64,000 nucleotides of DNA, from the NCBI RefSeq assembly GCF_036881825.1, contig NZ_JBAJMW010000006.1, positions 62,001 to 126,000 of the forward strand. Direction: 5' to 3'. This document shows, in pieces, positions 25,523-34,800 of the stretch. Source of the DNA: Tersicoccus mangrovi. Its GTDB lineage: Bacteria > Actinomycetota > Actinomycetes > Actinomycetales > Micrococcaceae. Below the pieces are notes generated by a model, which searched no databases, was not told the DNA's origin, and worked only from the letters and a program-made list of their open reading frames with translations. A program made the translations under genes and the position numbers. Within the stretch, counting starts at the first letter, position 1. Each line of letters begins with the position of its first letter.

Positions 25523-28500
25523 AGACCCTGATCTCCCGGCTGGGCGCCCTCGTCCTCATCCTCGCCGTCCTGCTGATCGGGGGAGCGGGCACCGCCACCG
25601 CAGCCATCACCGCCCCGGCCACCGCCCTCTCGGCCCCGCGCCTGACCCCGGCACCGAACCCCAATAGCGGCAACGTCACCTCCGGCTCGTCCTCCGCGTG
25701 CGGTGTCACCTCGACCTCCCCGATCTCGGTGGCCAAGTCGGACCTGCTGCCGGTCAACCGGTGGACGGACGCGACTGCGAAGATGCAGTCCAACCTGGAC
25801 AACACCTTCGCCATGGCCACCGCGCAGAAGGTCCAGCGCGACTGGCTGATCAGCTCCCAGATGGGCCTGGGCAACATGATGTGGAACCTGTCCACCTCGT
25901 GGGCGTCCTCGGCGATCAACTTCTGCGTCCTCAACTCCGCCGGCGGCGCCGTCGACACCGTGGTCGCCACCATCGGCAACGCCATCATCCACTCCCCACT
26001 GCTGGCCGGTCTGGTCGTCATCGCGGTGATCGGGCTGCTCTGGAGCGGGTTCCGCCGCGGCGGTGGACGGCCGTGGAAGGCGCTGCTGATGAAGGGTGCC
26101 GTCGTGGCCCTGCTGGTCGCGATGGTGACCGGAGCCTCGGCATCGACCGGGGGCGGCAAGGGCGACTCGGGCAACCCGTACGACTCGAGCGCGGCAGGCA
26201 ACTACAAGCCCGGCGTGATGTCCCCGGGCTGGATGGTCACCAAGCTCAACTCCGTGGTCAGCTCCCTGGCCTCCCTGCCGGCGGCCGCCCTGACCCTGCC
26301 CGCCGTGGCGAGCTCGAACGGGCAGGCGACGGCCGACGTGCTCTCCTGCGAGAACTACACCGCCCAGATGCGCAACGAGTACGTGCAGCGGTACGGCGGC
26401 GCCTCCGACCAGTCCGCCGCCGCGGTGCCGGTCACGCTGAACGACATGTGGACCAAGACCGGGCTGCAGGCCTGGCGCAACGCCCAGTTCGGCACCAACG
26501 GGCTCGACGACGCGTCCTGGTGCCGACTGCTGGAGATGAACGCGAGCTCCCAGACCATCACCCCCGGCTCCAACGGTGAAGCCGTGGATGCCAACACCTC
26601 CGGCACCGTGCGCAGCATCATGAACCGTGTCCTCGGCTCCGGGTACGGCATGCACACCACCTATGAGACCCAGGCGTTCCAGCCCACCAGCAACGAGAAG
26701 ACCGAGCGGTCCCTGATCGGGTGGGCAGCCTGCCAGCTCAAGGACCGCAACCTCGACCCGCGCCTCGAGGGCTCCTGGCAGATCCGGCCCGCGTTCGCCG
26801 AGGGCGACAAGGACCACAAGGCGACGGAGAAGGACTGTGCGAGCTGGTGGACGACGGTCGGCGACGACCTCGGCGCCTTCGGCTGGCCCAACCACATGGA
26901 CGACCTGGTCAAGCGGACCACGACCAGCAACATGACCGCGGCCCTGCATGTGCGCGACTTCGTCGGCACCCTCAACGGCAACCTGAACAACGCCGGGTTC
27001 GCCGCCGGGTCGGGCTACCTGATCTCCTCCCTGGCGATCCTGGCGGTCTTCGGGCTGATGTCCCTGGCCATCGTCGCGGCCAAGATCTTCGTCCTCGTGC
27101 TCATCCTGGGCCTGTTCTTCGCCGCCCTGATGGCGCTGCTGCCCGGCGCCGGGTTCGAGAAGGTGACCAAGGCGTTCACCGCCCTGCTCGGCGTCATCTT
27201 CTTCACCTTCGGCGCCCAGCTGCTGCTGGCGGTCATCACGATCATGACCTCGATCCTGCAGACCGTCGGGGCGTCCTTCATGGGCGGGGCAGGCTCGCTG
27301 GCCGACATGGTCTGGACCGGCCTGTCCCCGGTGATCGCCGTCATCCTCATGCACCTGCTGTTCACCAAGATCCTCAAGATCGCCTCCCCGTTCAAGATCT
27401 CCGGCGGCCTGGCCTGGGCCGGCGCGGCAGGTGCTGCCGGCGGGGCTGCCGCCCACGGCCTGGGCTCCCTGATGGACCGCGGCCAGAACCGGGCGACCCG
27501 GGCGGTCAAGGGTGCCGCCTCCCGTGGAGGCAAGAGCGCCCTCTCCGCCGCCACCGGCGGCCGCTTCGGCGGACCCCGCAAGGGCAAGGCCGGTCTGGCC
27601 ACCGACGGTGCCGGGCAGAAGGTCAGCGCCGAGAACACCGGACCGTCCACGGGGCGGAAGGGCAAGGCGAAGGACACCCTGCTCAACCCCGAGAACACCA
27701 GCTCGACCACCACGGAGAACGCCGCCGGAGTAGGCGAAGGTGTGGGGGCCGCTGCGGCGGTCGCCGCGACCGCCGGTTCGGCCAGCGCGGCCACGAAGGC
27801 ACGCAAGGGCCGGGCCGCGGCCGACGCGGCCGGCCGGGCCATGGACGCCGGGGCCAGCCACGAGGATCTGCTCAACTCGGATGTCGCCAACTCGCAGCTG
27901 GGTCGGGGCAAGATGTCCGGCGCCGAGCGGCAGGCGATGGCCGGACTGGCCAAGGACGAGCGGGCCGCCGCACAGGCGTGGGCCGACGACCGGGACGCCA
28001 GCCTGGGGATCAAGCCGGGATGGGAGGCGGGAGCCTTCAACGCCGCCGGTGCCGGGATCGCCGGTGCGGCCGGCATGGCGGCCACCGCGGTGCGCCACCC
28101 GGTCCGGTCCGTGCAGGCGACTGGCGCGGCGATGAAGAATGTCGCCACCGCCGTCCCCGGGTTCGTGCGCACGGCCGGGTCGGCAGCGAAGACCGCCGGC
28201 TCGAAGGCGTGGCAGGGGACGATGGCGGAGAAGGACCGCTGGTCTTCTGTCCCGAAGGCCGCGGCGCGCGCCGGTCAGCTCGCGGCCGGCGGTGCGAAGG
28301 GCGGTTGGAAGGTCACCGGAAAGGCGCTCACCGCGGCCCGGTACTCGAACGCGATGGACCAGTTCAGGGCCAAGCCGTTCAAGACGTCCGCCAAGATTGC
28401 CGGCGCAGGGCTGCTGCTCGCAGCCACCGCACCCGCTCCGTTCATCCCGGCCGCGATCGGCGCCGGCTACGTCGGCAAGAAGCTGCTCGGCGAGGCGAAG

Positions 28501-28974
28501 AAGCGCACGGTCGCCAGGAAGCGCATCAGCGACGCCCAGGTCGCCGACTACCGCTCCGCCATGCAGGCCGAGCGGGACCGCCGCGAGGCCGCCGCCAAGA
28601 AGGCCGCGTTGCAGGCGGAGAAGGCAGCCAACGAGACGGAGAAGGAGCAGGAAACCGGTCCCGCAGACTCCGGCACTGGAGAGACGGAACGCGAGAGTTC
28701 CAGTTCGCTGGATTCGGTTGCGAGGCATCTTGAGGATACCTCGGAAGCGTCCGGCCTCGACTCAGTGCACCGACCGGCCCGGGGGAACGCTGGTGGCGAC
28801 CACTCGGCTACGGCGAAGATCGCCCTCGCTGGAGCTCTACGGCCAGGCAGTGTCGATTACGCGCGGTCGGGCGCGACGGCGCGCGAACTGAGCGGCCGTA
28901 CCATCGGTGGAGAGGCTGGCCTGGTCCTGACCCAGGCCCCGAAAGCCACGATCAACGACCCCCGCGAGAGCTAG
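25519..28974 (+). CDS. Large VirB6/TrbL-like conjugation protein
   Basis: An 1,151-aa protein with a signal-like N-terminus, helices near residues 160-205 and a large exported loop with conserved Cys and Trp. A cluster of five or so helices follows at about residues 495-620 (for example IFVLVLILGLFFAALMALL). Then comes a roughly 530-residue Ala/Gly/Lys-rich tail with a further hydrophobic part near residues 955-985. Membrane core plus long soluble tail is typical of actinobacterial VirB6-like channel proteins. The ATG overlaps the previous stop. Confidence 0.8.
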   Translation: MKTLISRLGALVLILAVLLIGGAGTATAAITAPATALSAPRLTPAPNPNSGNVTSGSSSACGVTSTSPISVAKSDLLPVNRWTDATAKMQSNLDNTFAMATAQKVQRDWLISSQMGLGNMMWNLSTSWASSAINFCVLNSAGGAVDTVVATIGNAIIHSPLLAGLVVIAVIGLLWSGFRRGGGRPWKALLMKGAVVALLVAMVTGASASTGGGKGDSGNPYDSSAAGNYKPGVMSPGWMVTKLNSVVSSLASLPAAALTLPAVASSNGQATADVLSCENYTAQMRNEYVQRYGGASDQSAAAVPVTLNDMWTKTGLQAWRNAQFGTNGLDDASWCRLLEMNASSQTITPGSNGEAVDANTSGTVRSIMNRVLGSGYGMHTTYETQAFQPTSNEKTERSLIGWAACQLKDRNLDPRLEGSWQIRPAFAEGDKDHKATEKDCASWWTTVGDDLGAFGWPNHMDDLVKRTTTSNMTAALHVRDFVGTLNGNLNNAGFAAGSGYLISSLAILAVFGLMSLAIVAAKIFVLVLILGLFFAALMALLPGAGFEKVTKAFTALLGVIFFTFGAQLLLAVITIMTSILQTVGASFMGGAGSLADMVWTGLSPVIAVILMHLLFTKILKIASPFKISGGLAWAGAAGAAGGAAAHGLGSLMDRGQNRATRAVKGAASRGGKSALSAATGGRFGGPRKGKAGLATDGAGQKVSAENTGPSTGRKGKAKDTLLNPENTSSTTTENAAGVGEGVGAAAAVAATAGSASAATKARKGRAAADAAGRAMDAGASHEDLLNSDVANSQLGRGKMSGAERQAMAGLAKDERAAAQAWADDRDASLGIKPGWEAGAFNAAGAGIAGAAGMAATAVRHPVRSVQATGAAMKNVATAVPGFVRTAGSAAKTAGSKAWQGTMAEKDRWSSVPKAAARAGQLAAGGAKGGWKVTGKALTAARYSNAMDQFRAKPFKTSAKIAGAGLLLAATAPAPFIPAAIGAGYVGKKLLGEAKKRTVARKRISDAQVADYRSAMQAERDRREAAAKKAALQAEKAANETEKEQETGPADSGTGETERESSSSLDSVARHLEDTSEASGLDSVHRPARGNAGGDHSATAKIALAGALRPGSVDYARSGATARELSGRTIGGEAGLVLTQAPKATINDPRES

Positions 28975-28986
28975 GAGAAGCAGAGC

Positions 28987-29715
28987 GTGAGCGAGGACCA
29001 GTACAACCGCCACCAGGACGGGCGATTCGCCGAGACCGTCCACGGTGAGACGAGCGTGCAGCTCTACGACAGGACCGACGGTACGTTCTTCTATCCGTCC
29101 CCGTTCTCCAACGCGGAGAGCTGCGTCGCGTTCTGGAACACGGTCGACGTGCCTGACGAGATCGTCGACCAGCTGGTCAACGCATATCGTGCCCGCCACC
29201 AGGCGCAGGTTGCGACCGACGACGCGGAGATCGATCGGCTGATGCTCGCGTGGGCCGACGAGTGGATGGCGGCCAACCCGGAGCCGGGTCGGTGGACGCC
29301 CAAGGAGGAGAAGGTGGCCCACCGGGAGCGGTACGAGGCGGACTTCAACGCGCACCGGGCCGAGATCGAGCCGCAGGTCCGGACCAGCCGAGCCTCGAGG
29401 ATCAGCGCGTATGACGGACGCCAGCTGGTGCGTGTGCTGAAGATGGAGGCCTACCGGCCGAATCCCGACCGATACCCGGAGGAGTCGCTGGCCGTACTCG
29501 ACAAGCACCCGGTCGAGCTGTACGACGAGACGCTGACGGTTCGGCAGATCGAGCAGAAGTACGGGCTCCTCGAGCTGCACGGGGTGACGATGAAGATCAA
29601 CCCGGTCACCGACCAGGGCGTCGTGGACATGCTGGACCTGCTCAACGATCGACTCATGAACGCCAACGATGCGCTGGTCGCGATCCGGCAGAACACCACC
29701 CAGACCCAGTACTGA
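28987..29715 (+). CDS. Hypothetical protein with N-terminal GRF motif
   Basis: A 242-aa soluble, charged protein of unknown function. Residues 12-26 (GRFAETVHGETSVQL) carry the N-terminal motif shared with the proteins at 23112, 24179 and 42126. The body is largely helical, with many acidic and aromatic residues. GTG start with an AGGAG site, 12 nt after the VirB6-like gene, so it closes the T4SS operon and might be a substrate or accessory of the transfer apparatus. A bidirectional terminator follows. Confidence 0.75.
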   Translation: MSEDQYNRHQDGRFAETVHGETSVQLYDRTDGTFFYPSPFSNAESCVAFWNTVDVPDEIVDQLVNAYRARHQAQVATDDAEIDRLMLAWADEWMAANPEPGRWTPKEEKVAHRERYEADFNAHRAEIEPQVRTSRASRISAYDGRQLVRVLKMEAYRPNPDRYPEESLAVLDKHPVELYDETLTVRQIEQKYGLLELHGVTMKINPVTDQGVVDMLDLLNDRLMNANDALVAIRQNTTQTQY

Positions 29716-29729
29716 CCCAGACACGCGAT

Positions 29730-29758
29730 GGGCCGCCCACCAGATCGGTGGGCGGCCC
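29730..29758. terminator. Bidirectional terminator
   Basis: Perfect 12-bp stem (29730-29741 and 29747-29758) with a 5-nt loop between the convergent T4SS operon and the lipoprotein gene; TT follows on the plus side. Confidence 0.8.
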
Positions 29759-29776
29759 TTCCTCGTACCTCGAGGG

Positions 29777-30487
29777 CTACCGTCGGGGTCCGAAGGTGGT
29801 GATCCGCCAGGAGCCGTCCGGCTGGGCGAGCATCGCCAGGCCGATCTCCCCGCCGCCGTTGAACCTGACCCACGCGAACCGCTTGCTCACGTTCACCGGG
29901 GTGTTCTTCTCGATGTTGCCGGCGTTGGTCGGGACCGCGGCTGGCACGTTGCGGATGTCGCTGGCCGTCAGGCCCTGGTACACCTCGTCGGTGACCATGG
30001 GCCGCAGCCGAGCCAACCAGGCCGCCTTCCCGACGGACGGGTCGGCCCACGCGGTGGCGAACGCCATGGCCGCAGTCTCGTAGTCCTGCAGCTGGGGGGC
30101 CTGCGGGCCGGTGCCGGCGACCTGGCCCGTGTAGTTCGGGTCCGGGGTGATGACCCCGGACGCGTCCGTGTGCCACGCGCTCGGGCCCACCCCGGTCGGG
30201 GACGCCGACGCGGCCGCCGTGGCAGGGTCGCTGGTGGCCGGGTCCATGGTCGGCTCGCTCGAGGCGACCGGGGCAGCGCTCTGGTCTGCCGCCGTCGCGA
30301 TGTCGGTGGGGGAGGGGGATGCTGCGGTCGCCGTGGCCGCTGTGACGTGCACGGTGGGGCGCACGGTCGGGGAGGGTCCGGCCTGCGGGGCGGCCGGGGA
30401 GCACCCGGACAGCAGCAGGGCCGCGGCGGCCACGCCCAGCACGGTGGTGGTCAGGCCCGCGCTGCGGCGGGCGGGGGTCGAGCTCAT
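29777..30487 (-). CDS. Lipoprotein with NTF2/TcpC-like C-terminal domain
   Basis: A 236-aa lipoprotein. The signal ends in LLLSGC, then a Pro/Thr/Ala-rich spacer runs to about residue 105. A roughly 120-residue domain follows (AAMAFATAWAD, then a helix, then strands ending DGSWRITTFG), which resembles the NTF2-like fold of TcpC/VirB8 exported domains. It probably sits outside the membrane as a cell-envelope part of the T4SS. The hydrolase gene lies just upstream on the same strand. Confidence 0.75.
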   Translation of the reverse strand: MSSTPARRSAGLTTTVLGVAAAALLLSGCSPAAPQAGPSPTVRPTVHVTAATATAASPSPTDIATAADQSAAPVASSEPTMDPATSDPATAAASASPTGVGPSAWHTDASGVITPDPNYTGQVAGTGPQAPQLQDYETAAMAFATAWADPSVGKAAWLARLRPMVTDEVYQGLTASDIRNVPAAVPTNAGNIEKNTPVNVSKRFAWVRFNGGGEIGLAMLAQPDGSWRITTFGPRR

Positions 30488-30552
30488 GGGAGGGGCCTCC
30501 TGGTCGGTTCGGTGTTCGGTGCCCCGATCGGGGCGGGGTAGAGCTCAGCGCT

Positions 30553-30563
30553 CATGTGTGCGG
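30553..30563 (-). promoter_or_regulatory. Promoter-like motif CCGCACACATG
   Basis: Minus-strand copy between the hydrolase and lipoprotein genes, giving the lipoprotein its own leadered start about 65 nt downstream. Confidence 0.6.
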
Positions 30564-30589
30564 CACCCCGGTTCACTCTCGGCACCAGC

Positions 30590-32602
30590 TCATTTCAGGT
30601 CAGCGACGTGGATGAACGCGTTGGGCCAGTTCGCCGCCCCCTTGGGCAGGTGCCACACCGAGTAGGCGTGCCACTTGGGGCCGGCGTTGTACTGCTCCAT
30701 GTCAATCGACCCGTCCGGGTACTTCTTCTTCACCTCGCCCACGTGCCCGGCCTCACCGATGCCAGGGGCCCCGTAGCTGCCGTACCAGGCGATCGAGCCG
30801 GGCGTCGGATCGTTGTCCGCCTTGTACCCCTTGGAGGTGAGCCCGTCGCGCCAGTACTGGGCGTTGCCGCGTCCGGCCAGGTTCATCTTGGCCATGGTGA
30901 ACGGGTAGTCCGCACCCTTCTTCCAGCCCATCTGCTGGTTCATCCGCCACGCCACGAAGGAGACGCACTCGGTGACGTACAGGCCCCACGGATCGGCGAA
31001 GCTGTCCGGCTCCGCGCTCTTGTACGGGTAGTCATCGTCCTTCCCGGAGGCACCGGTACCGATCCCGGTCACCCCGCCACCGGAGCAGCCCGAGGAGTCG
31101 GCGGCGCTGGCCGGAGTGTCCGCGGCCGGTGCCCCCGTCGCCCCGCCCGTCGGCTCCGGACTCGAGGTGGCCGTCGCTGAGGGGTCCGCACTGGCCGTGG
31201 CGGTCGGGTCCGGGCTCGGGGTGGCCCCGACGGTCGGCTTCAGGTCGTGCACCAGCTGGGTGGCGATCGGCTCCCACTTCGCGTACGCCTCCGGGAACGC
31301 CGAGCTCTGCACCCGCTGGGCGGCGACCGTCACCGGCAGCGACTCCCACCCGGGGATCGCCTTGAGCGCGTTGAGGAAGAACATGGCCGACCGGGTCGGG
31401 CTCATCGCGTCCTGGACCGTGCCCCACGGGAAGACCGCCCCGTGCACCTGCTGCTGGAACAGGCCCACCGAGTAGGAAACGGCACCGCCGAGGTTGACCA
31501 GGTCGAAGCCGCCTTGCGGCCCACCGTCGGAGAGTTCCTTCGACCCGGGCACCGCCGCGTTCCAGTACATCTGCAGGGTCGACTCCTGCAGGGCGGTGGA
31601 GATCGCGATGATCGCCGCCTTGGAGGGCAGTCCCATGGCGGCGGTCTGGTTGATGATCGCCTGCGCGTACTTCTTCTGCTTCGCGTTCAGGTCCCCGGCA
31701 CTGGTCGTCCCACCCATGGCGACGTCGCCGTCCAGGGCCGTCCCGCCGCCGGTGCAGCTGCTGGCCTGCCCGAGTGCCCACTGCCGGGCCGTTGTGTAGA
31801 TGTCGTCGGCGGCGCCAGGGTTGCCGGCCAGCGGCAGGGACCCGATCGCGGCGACCCACTGCTTGCGGGACTCGGCGGCATCGGCCTTGCCCTGGTCATC
31901 GGAGGGCTCCTGCCGGACCATCGCCCCGGTGTCGGTGGTGTGGTCGACGGCGGCGACGTCGAGCTCTCGGTTGGGCAGGTTGTCCACCGTGGTGGTGGCC
32001 TTCGCGGCCAGTTCGGCGGCGATGAAGGAGGCGGCCTTGGTCAGGTCCTTCGCGTCCGTCTCGGTGATCTTGCCGTCGGCCTTGTCCAGGTCGATGCCCA
32101 TCGGCCCGGTCGCCCCGTCCGGGGTGCTGACCGATTCGACCTGGGCGATGGCCCCGAGCACCTCCCACGGGACGCCGCGCTGCTCACCGACGTCGCGCAG
32201 CACCTCGTAGTACTGGGCGCCGAGCTTGTCCAGGTCCGCGCTGGCCATCGTCACGGTCAGCGACTCGTGCACCGTGCTGGCCTGGGTGGCTGAGGACGGG
32301 GAGCCGGAGACCATGCCCACGATGAGGGCGGCCACCAGGACGATGACCCCCAGGGGGATCCCGACCGCGGTCAGCAGGGCCTTGCGGCCGCGCCGGGACT
32401 TGAGGATCTCCGTGCCGAGCCCCTTGGCCAGGCCGACCACGGCACCGGGCACACCACCACCGGCGGCAGCCCCGGCCGCGGTGGAGCTGGCGATGCTGCT
32501 CACCGACCGGGCGGCCCGGACCGCTCCGGCCGCGGCGGTGGTCGCCTTCGCAGCGGTCGAGGGTGCGGCAGATTCGGTCGGCTCCGGTGGGGTGACGCTC
32601 AT
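30590..32602 (-). CDS. VirB1-like transglycosylase/CHAP cell-wall hydrolase
   Basis: A 670-aa protein. A cytoplasmic Ala-rich N-terminus (1-75) and one membrane helix (about 80-98, GIPLGVIVLVAALIVGMV) precede a lysozyme-like lytic transglycosylase region (VPWEVLGAIAQVES). A second goose-lysozyme-like segment follows (GLPSKAAIIAISTALQESTL), then a Pro/Ser/Thr linker. A C-terminal CHAP amidase domain has Cys in ECVSFVAWRMN and His in GHVGEV. It opens peptidoglycan for the conjugation channel. The ATG lies 10 nt after a TACGCAT core, so transcription would be nearly leaderless. Confidence 0.85.
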   Translation of the reverse strand: MSVTPPEPTESAAPSTAAKATTAAAGAVRAARSVSSIASSTAAGAAAGGGVPGAVVGLAKGLGTEILKSRRGRKALLTAVGIPLGVIVLVAALIVGMVSGSPSSATQASTVHESLTVTMASADLDKLGAQYYEVLRDVGEQRGVPWEVLGAIAQVESVSTPDGATGPMGIDLDKADGKITETDAKDLTKAASFIAAELAAKATTTVDNLPNRELDVAAVDHTTDTGAMVRQEPSDDQGKADAAESRKQWVAAIGSLPLAGNPGAADDIYTTARQWALGQASSCTGGGTALDGDVAMGGTTSAGDLNAKQKKYAQAIINQTAAMGLPSKAAIIAISTALQESTLQMYWNAAVPGSKELSDGGPQGGFDLVNLGGAVSYSVGLFQQQVHGAVFPWGTVQDAMSPTRSAMFFLNALKAIPGWESLPVTVAAQRVQSSAFPEAYAKWEPIATQLVHDLKPTVGATPSPDPTATASADPSATATSSPEPTGGATGAPAADTPASAADSSGCSGGGVTGIGTGASGKDDDYPYKSAEPDSFADPWGLYVTECVSFVAWRMNQQMGWKKGADYPFTMAKMNLAGRGNAQYWRDGLTSKGYKADNDPTPGSIAWYGSYGAPGIGEAGHVGEVKKKYPDGSIDMEQYNAGPKWHAYSVWHLPKGAANWPNAFIHVADLK

Positions 32603-32611
32603 GCCCGGGGA

Positions 32612-32621
32612 CATGCGTAGA
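32612..32621 (-). promoter_or_regulatory. Promoter-like motif TCTACGCATG, near-leaderless
   Basis: Minus-strand second-class copy. The ATG at 32602 is 10 nt after ACGCAT, the same distance as at 41475/41494. Confidence 0.6.
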
Positions 32622-32643
32622 CCGGGCAAGGCCCGGGCCGCGG

Positions 32644-32943
32644 TCAGGGGCCCAGCAGGGGTGCGATCATGGCGGCGCCGGCGCTCTGGTAGGCGCCCAG
32701 TTCCTCCGCCCAGGTGGTGTCCAGCCCGTGGGCGGCAGCGAGGGCGTCGAAGATGTCGGCCCAGTGCGCGCCCACCGTCGTTCCGGGCTCGTCGACGACC
32801 GGGGTGAGGCCGGTGACCTCGAGGAGGGTGTACTCCCCGTGTCGGCGGGCCAGGACCGTCCACACGTCATCGGACCGGTACACGGCGTGGGTGTGCGGCC
32901 CGGTCACCGGGTACATGGTGCCAGGCGTCGGGGGAGTGCTCAC
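32644..32943 (-). CDS. Hypothetical 99-aa protein
   Basis: Not recognised. A small mixed protein with Trp/His-rich segments (VWTVLARRHGEYTLLEV and AHWADIFDALAAAHG). GTG start, no strong ribosome site. It lies between the HNH membrane nuclease and the hydrolase gene on the same strand and is probably co-transcribed with the nuclease from the motif at 33544. Confidence 0.55.
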   Translation of the reverse strand: MSTPPTPGTMYPVTGPHTHAVYRSDDVWTVLARRHGEYTLLEVTGLTPVVDEPGTTVGAHWADIFDALAAAHGLDTTWAEELGAYQSAGAAMIAPLLGP

Positions 32944-32985
32944 GGTGGGTGGGGTCGGCCTTCCGGTCGGGACGAGAGGTGGGGG

Positions 32986-33504
32986 TCAGGTCTGGACGAA
33001 GACGCGGCCGGCGTGCACGTCCAGCCCGTCGGGAAAGTAGCGGCGCCGGCGGCCCTGCAGCCGCATCGTCGACCAGGCCGAGGGCATCTTGGCGCCCTTG
33101 GAGGTGTTGCAGGTGACACACCCGGCCACGAAGTTGTCCAGGGAGGTGGCCCCGCCCTTGGACCAGGGGATGTGGTGGTCCCCGTGGTGGGCGGGCCGGC
33201 GGCAGCGGATGAACGGCATGATCTCCATCTCGCACCGATTCCCGGCGCGGGTAAAGCCTTCGGCCCGCTGGGCGGCGGTGAACATACGGGTGGGGTCCTT
33301 GATGCCGCGCCCTCGCGGGGTGGACACCCAGGTGGCGATCCGGCTGAGCACGAGTACCGCCAGGATTCCGAGGACCACGACGGTGGGCATGGGGTAGGCC
33401 GCGTAGCACTGGCCGATGAACGCCCCGAGACTGTCGGTCGCCTCGCGCAGCGCGCCGAGGGTCACCGCCACACCATCGGTGGTGGCGGGCGTGCGGCTGG
33501 TCAT
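32986..33504 (-). CDS. Membrane-anchored HNH endonuclease
   Basis: A 172-aa protein: one membrane helix at about residues 38-58 (YPMPTVVVLGILAVLVLS), then a basic region and a complete HNH domain. The domain has metal-binding Cys pairs (RC, RC and CVTC), DHHIPWSKGG with the catalytic His, and N and NTS residues. Placing an HNH nuclease on the membrane is unusual and suggests action on DNA at the conjugation channel or at entry. ATG at 33504 with AGGAG 7 nt upstream. Confidence 0.82.
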   Translation of the reverse strand: MTSRTPATTDGVAVTLGALREATDSLGAFIGQCYAAYPMPTVVVLGILAVLVLSRIATWVSTPRGRGIKDPTRMFTAAQRAEGFTRAGNRCEMEIMPFIRCRRPAHHGDHHIPWSKGGATSLDNFVAGCVTCNTSKGAKMPSAWSTMRLQGRRRRYFPDGLDVHAGRVFVQT

Positions 33505-33543
33505 GGGTGTGCTCCTGGCGGGGTCCGGGCTTCCGGTGCGGGA

Positions 33544-33553
33544 CATGCGTAGA
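33544..33553 (-). promoter_or_regulatory. Promoter-like motif TCTACGCATG
   Basis: Minus-strand copy about 40 nt before the HNH gene, placed immediately after the ssb terminator. Confidence 0.6.
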
Positions 33554-33558
33554 CGCGA

Positions 33559-33600
33559 CGGAGCCCCGCCCACCTCGGGGGAGGGGTGGACGGGGCTCCG
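33559..33600 (-). terminator. Terminator hairpin after ssb
   Basis: 10-bp inverted repeat (33559-33568 and 33591-33600) 30 nt after the ssb stop on the minus strand. Confidence 0.65.
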
Positions 33601-33630
33601 GTCAGGGCTGGCCCGAGGTGGACCCGACGA

Positions 33631-34134
33631 TCAGAACTCGTCGTCGGCGACCGCGGCGGCCGGGGCACGGCGCGTGGTCGCAGCGGCTCTCGGGGCGGCC
33701 TTGGCGCGCGGCGCCTCGTCCTCCTCGACGTCCTCCTCGACGCGCGCGACACCGCGCGACGGGTTCTTCGTGACCTCGGCGGTCGCGAACATCAGGTTCG
33801 GGCCGACCGCAGCAGCCGTGAAGCTCGTCATGGTCGCCTTGCTCGGAACGAGCTCGCCGTCCTTGTTCAGGACGTGGACGTCCTTCTCGTAGGAGCCGGG
33901 GTAGGCCTGGATGATGACCGCGGAGCCCTTGCCGAGCGACTCGACGATGTTCGCGGCCAGGTTGCCGTAGGCCTTGATCGAGTAGAAGTCGGACTTCTCG
34001 TTGTCCGAGCCGCGCTCACCGGAGTTCACGCCGACGTTGAACAGGACGTACGGCTTGCCGCCGTTGCGGCCCTCACGGAGCACGAGCTCCTTGGTGGCGA
34101 TGTTGCCGACGATGCAGACCGGGGTGTTGGCCAT
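33631..34134 (-). CDS. ssb: Single-stranded DNA-binding protein
   Basis: A 167-aa SSB. The OB-fold spans about residues 1-110 (start MANTPVCIVGNIA, core KSDFYSIKAYGNLAANI). A basic/Ala-rich linker follows, and the acidic tip DDEF is the docking tail for replication partners. It would coat plasmid single strands during replication and conjugative entry. GAAAGG ribosome site; the downstream hairpin marks it as the end of its transcript. Confidence 0.9.
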   Translation of the reverse strand: MANTPVCIVGNIATKELVLREGRNGGKPYVLFNVGVNSGERGSDNEKSDFYSIKAYGNLAANIVESLGKGSAVIIQAYPGSYEKDVHVLNKDGELVPSKATMTSFTAAAVGPNLMFATAEVTKNPSRGVARVEEDVEEDEAPRAKAAPRAAATTRRAPAAAVADDEF

Positions 34135-34242
34135 GGGTGGTGCCTTTCGTCAGCCCCCTAGTCGGGGGCGTCTGGTCCGGGCCCGGAAAGTCTCCGGCGA
34201 CCGGGGTGGTGCATGGTCAGGACGAGGCGTCCTGCTACCTCT

Positions 34243-34253
34243 CATGTGTGCGG
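34243..34253 (-). promoter_or_regulatory. Promoter-like motif CCGCACACATG
   Basis: Minus-strand copy with GAGA 12 nt upstream, about 110 nt before ssb; gives ssb its own leadered transcript. Confidence 0.6.
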
Positions 34254-34284
34254 CATCGCCGCTCTCTCGCGACACCGCGGCCAG

Positions 34285-34800
34285 TCAGGCGGGGGTGCCC
34301 GGGTCGGCCGACATCTGCCCGGCCGCGACCAGGCCCAGGAACTGCTCCCGCAGGTGCGCGATGGTCTGCTGGTGGGTGGTGTTCGCCGCGATGGAGGTCA
34401 TGTCCAGCAGCGCCAGCGACGTGTTGAGCAGGCCCCGGATGAGCTGCTGCCCGTCCGTGGTGTCGAGCAGCACGTTCAGCGCGTCGAAGTCGCGAACGGC
34501 GAACCGGTCCAGGACGGCCAGGGCGGCCAGGGTGCTGTCGGCCTCGGGCGGGGTGGACGGGGACGGGGCGGGCATGATGGGGGTCTCCTTCGGAGAGTCA
34601 GTGGTCAGGTACTCCAGCGCCCAGACCGGGTGCAGGACGATGGGCTTGCGCTGCCCGTCAAGTCGGACGCGCAGGTGGGCGGTGCCGGCAACGGTGCCGG
34701 TGATGGTGCCCTCGATCGGGGTGGCGCCCCCGGTGTAGCGGACCCGGGCGCCGCGACGGGCCGGGACGGCGTAGGTGCGGCGGATCAGGTCCAGGCTCAT
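34285..34800 (-). CDS. Hypothetical protein, possibly two fused units
   Basis: A 171-aa frame whose halves look different. Residues 1-72 are beta-rich and basic (RGARVRYTGGATPIEGTITG). Residues 80-171, after an internal ATG at 34575-34577 preceded by an AAGGAG site 8 nt away, are helical with LLDTTDGQQLIRGLLNTSLALLDM. The second half may be translated on its own. The ATG at 34800 overlaps the upstream zinc-ribbon gene's stop (ATGA). Function unknown. Confidence 0.6.
   Translation of the reverse strand: MSLDLIRRTYAVPARRGARVRYTGGATPIEGTITGTVAGTAHLRVRLDGQRKPIVLHPVWALEYLTTDSPKETPIMPAPSPSTPPEADSTLAALAVLDRFAVRDFDALNVLLDTTDGQQLIRGLLNTSLALLDMTSIAANTTHQQTIAHLREQFLGLVAAGQMSADPGTPA

Noticed and set aside
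25390..28728. 1,112-codon minus-strand open frame
   Set aside because: Antisense shadow of the VirB6-like gene; same low-complexity composition and no ribosome site.
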